Positions 63,500 through 64,000 of a stretch of 64,000 nucleotides of DNA are shown piece after piece (within the stretch, counting starts at the first letter, position 1; each line of letters starts with the position of its first letter). The notes below the pieces were generated by a model that saw only the letters and a program-made list of their open reading frames with translations, was not told the DNA's origin and made no database searches. A program made the translations under genes and the position numbers. The DNA comes from Lineus longissimus (Eukaryota; Nemertea; Pilidiophora; Heteronemertea; Lineidae), in NCBI RefSeq assembly GCF_910592395.1, contig NC_088317.1, positions 13,146,001 to 13,210,000 of the forward strand, written 5' to 3'.

Positions 63500-63610
63500 A
63501 GACCACGCGCTAAGAGCGTGCCGAGAAAACAGGAAATTTGATTGAATCCGTCATGGGTTTGTGGATCTCGATAGCGGTGATGCAACGCATGAGAGTCAGG
63601 ATGTTTGTTG
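63500..63610 (+). repeat. Repeat R3, second copy of the 42945-43050 module
   Basis: Shares with 42945-43050, in the same orientation, AGAGCGTG(C/T)CGAGAAAA(A)CAGGAAA, AAT(C)CGTCATGGGTTTGT-type and GATAGTGGTGA/GATAGCGGTGA blocks, then GCATGAGAGTC. The first copy lies inside the TTAA-flanked MITE. Confidence 0.7.
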
Positions 63611-64000
63611 CTAAGTGTAAAAGCCGTGCATCGAGCTAAGCACGAGACAGACTTGTTTATCAACCCTGGAAGGTCAACCTCTTTTCCCAGGGGCCATTGC
63701 GCTCCCCCACTTTCAGTACGCTTATCAACTTTGGTTGCGTTTAAAAATTAAAGCTGAATAGTTAGTAAATGATGATTAAAATATACTCTAGTTTCTCACT
63801 CCTAACGTCCAGCAAGATCTCCACATTGTGCACATTTCTAGGCCCGTAATGGGGTAATTTTTAGGCCTTCTAGATTGCCATTATTGACGCAGCTGGTCAA
63901 TCAAGTATAGGCGTAAAGAAACTTATTCCTTCGTGGACCCACCAAAATGTACACATCACTGGCTGACTGCAGCGGACGTTAGGTGTGCAAAACTAGAGTA
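63611..64000. other. Unassigned sequence at the window end
   Basis: No gene, repeat boundary or RNA was recognised. Confidence 0.4.

Overview
This is a 64 kb window of a eukaryotic, most likely marine invertebrate, genome. Evidence for this is the spliced C2H2 zinc-finger gene with GT-AG introns, animal-type transposons (Ty3/gypsy, LINEs, PIF/Harbinger, pogo, a Polinton/adintovirus-like element), abundant MITEs and microsatellites, and no bacterial operon structure. The phylum cannot be fixed from the sequence. Nearly all of the window is mobile DNA in layers; one ordinary host gene is visible. LAYOUT: 1-6519 is the 3' end of a Ty3/gypsy retrotransposon (gag, long intact pol, 200-bp 3' LTR). 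It sits inside the DNA polymerase gene of the next element. 6520-14475 is an integrated Polinton/Maverick or adintovirus-like element: N-terminal part of a type-B DNA polymerase, a broken penton-like gene, a membrane protein, a Q/N-rich protein, a zinc-ribbon protein that may be VLTF3-like, a small hydrophobic protein, a coiled-coil protein and a 453-aa capsid-like protein. 14.5-20 kb is mostly unassigned sequence with a 199-bp (ATG)n tract. 20-30.3 kb holds MITEs, a decayed LINE (family X, copy A) with a Harbinger copy nested in its reverse transcriptase gene, and a 400-bp repeat on both sides of that LINE. 30.5-32 kb is a cluster of interleaved inverted repeats. 32974-38171 is the host zinc-finger gene (three coding exons, 650 codons), whose introns carry a 29-bp minisatellite and a MITE. 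38.2-47.9 kb is tandem and dispersed repeats, including a satellite made from a decayed zinc finger. 47964-48629 is a truncated pogo/CENP-B-type transposase. 49060-62500 is LINE X copy B. It is split by an L2/CR1-like LINE (50608-58400, 9-bp target duplication), which is itself split by a LINE fragment on the minus strand and by a 4.2-kb Harbinger transposon (51816-56001, CAG duplication). 62.5-64 kb is largely unassigned. THE MOST INTERESTING SIGNAL: the virus-like element carries at least eleven copies of a 25-bp double hairpin: two 4-bp stems with 3-nt loops, separated by exactly 3 nt. The copies lie in both orientations, many in frame inside genes, where they add a peptide such as RAMLSGRSP. 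Stem changes in variant copies are compensated on the partner strand. I saw the repeat only inside this element. It resembles in principle the Rickettsia palindromic elements and fungal mitochondrial double-hairpin elements, but I know of no such family described in Polinton or adintovirus genomes. HOW THE PARTS RELATE: the virus-like genes look like one replication-plus-virion module (polymerase, capsid-like, penton-like and membrane-active proteins, possible late transcription factor), now disabled by the gypsy insertion and by a frameshift and a stop in the penton-like gene. The Harbinger element carries its usual pair of a Myb-like protein and a DDE transposase, and many of the MITEs have the 3-bp TAA or TTA duplications expected of non-autonomous Harbinger relatives. 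All family names come from motifs read by eye; no database search was run.
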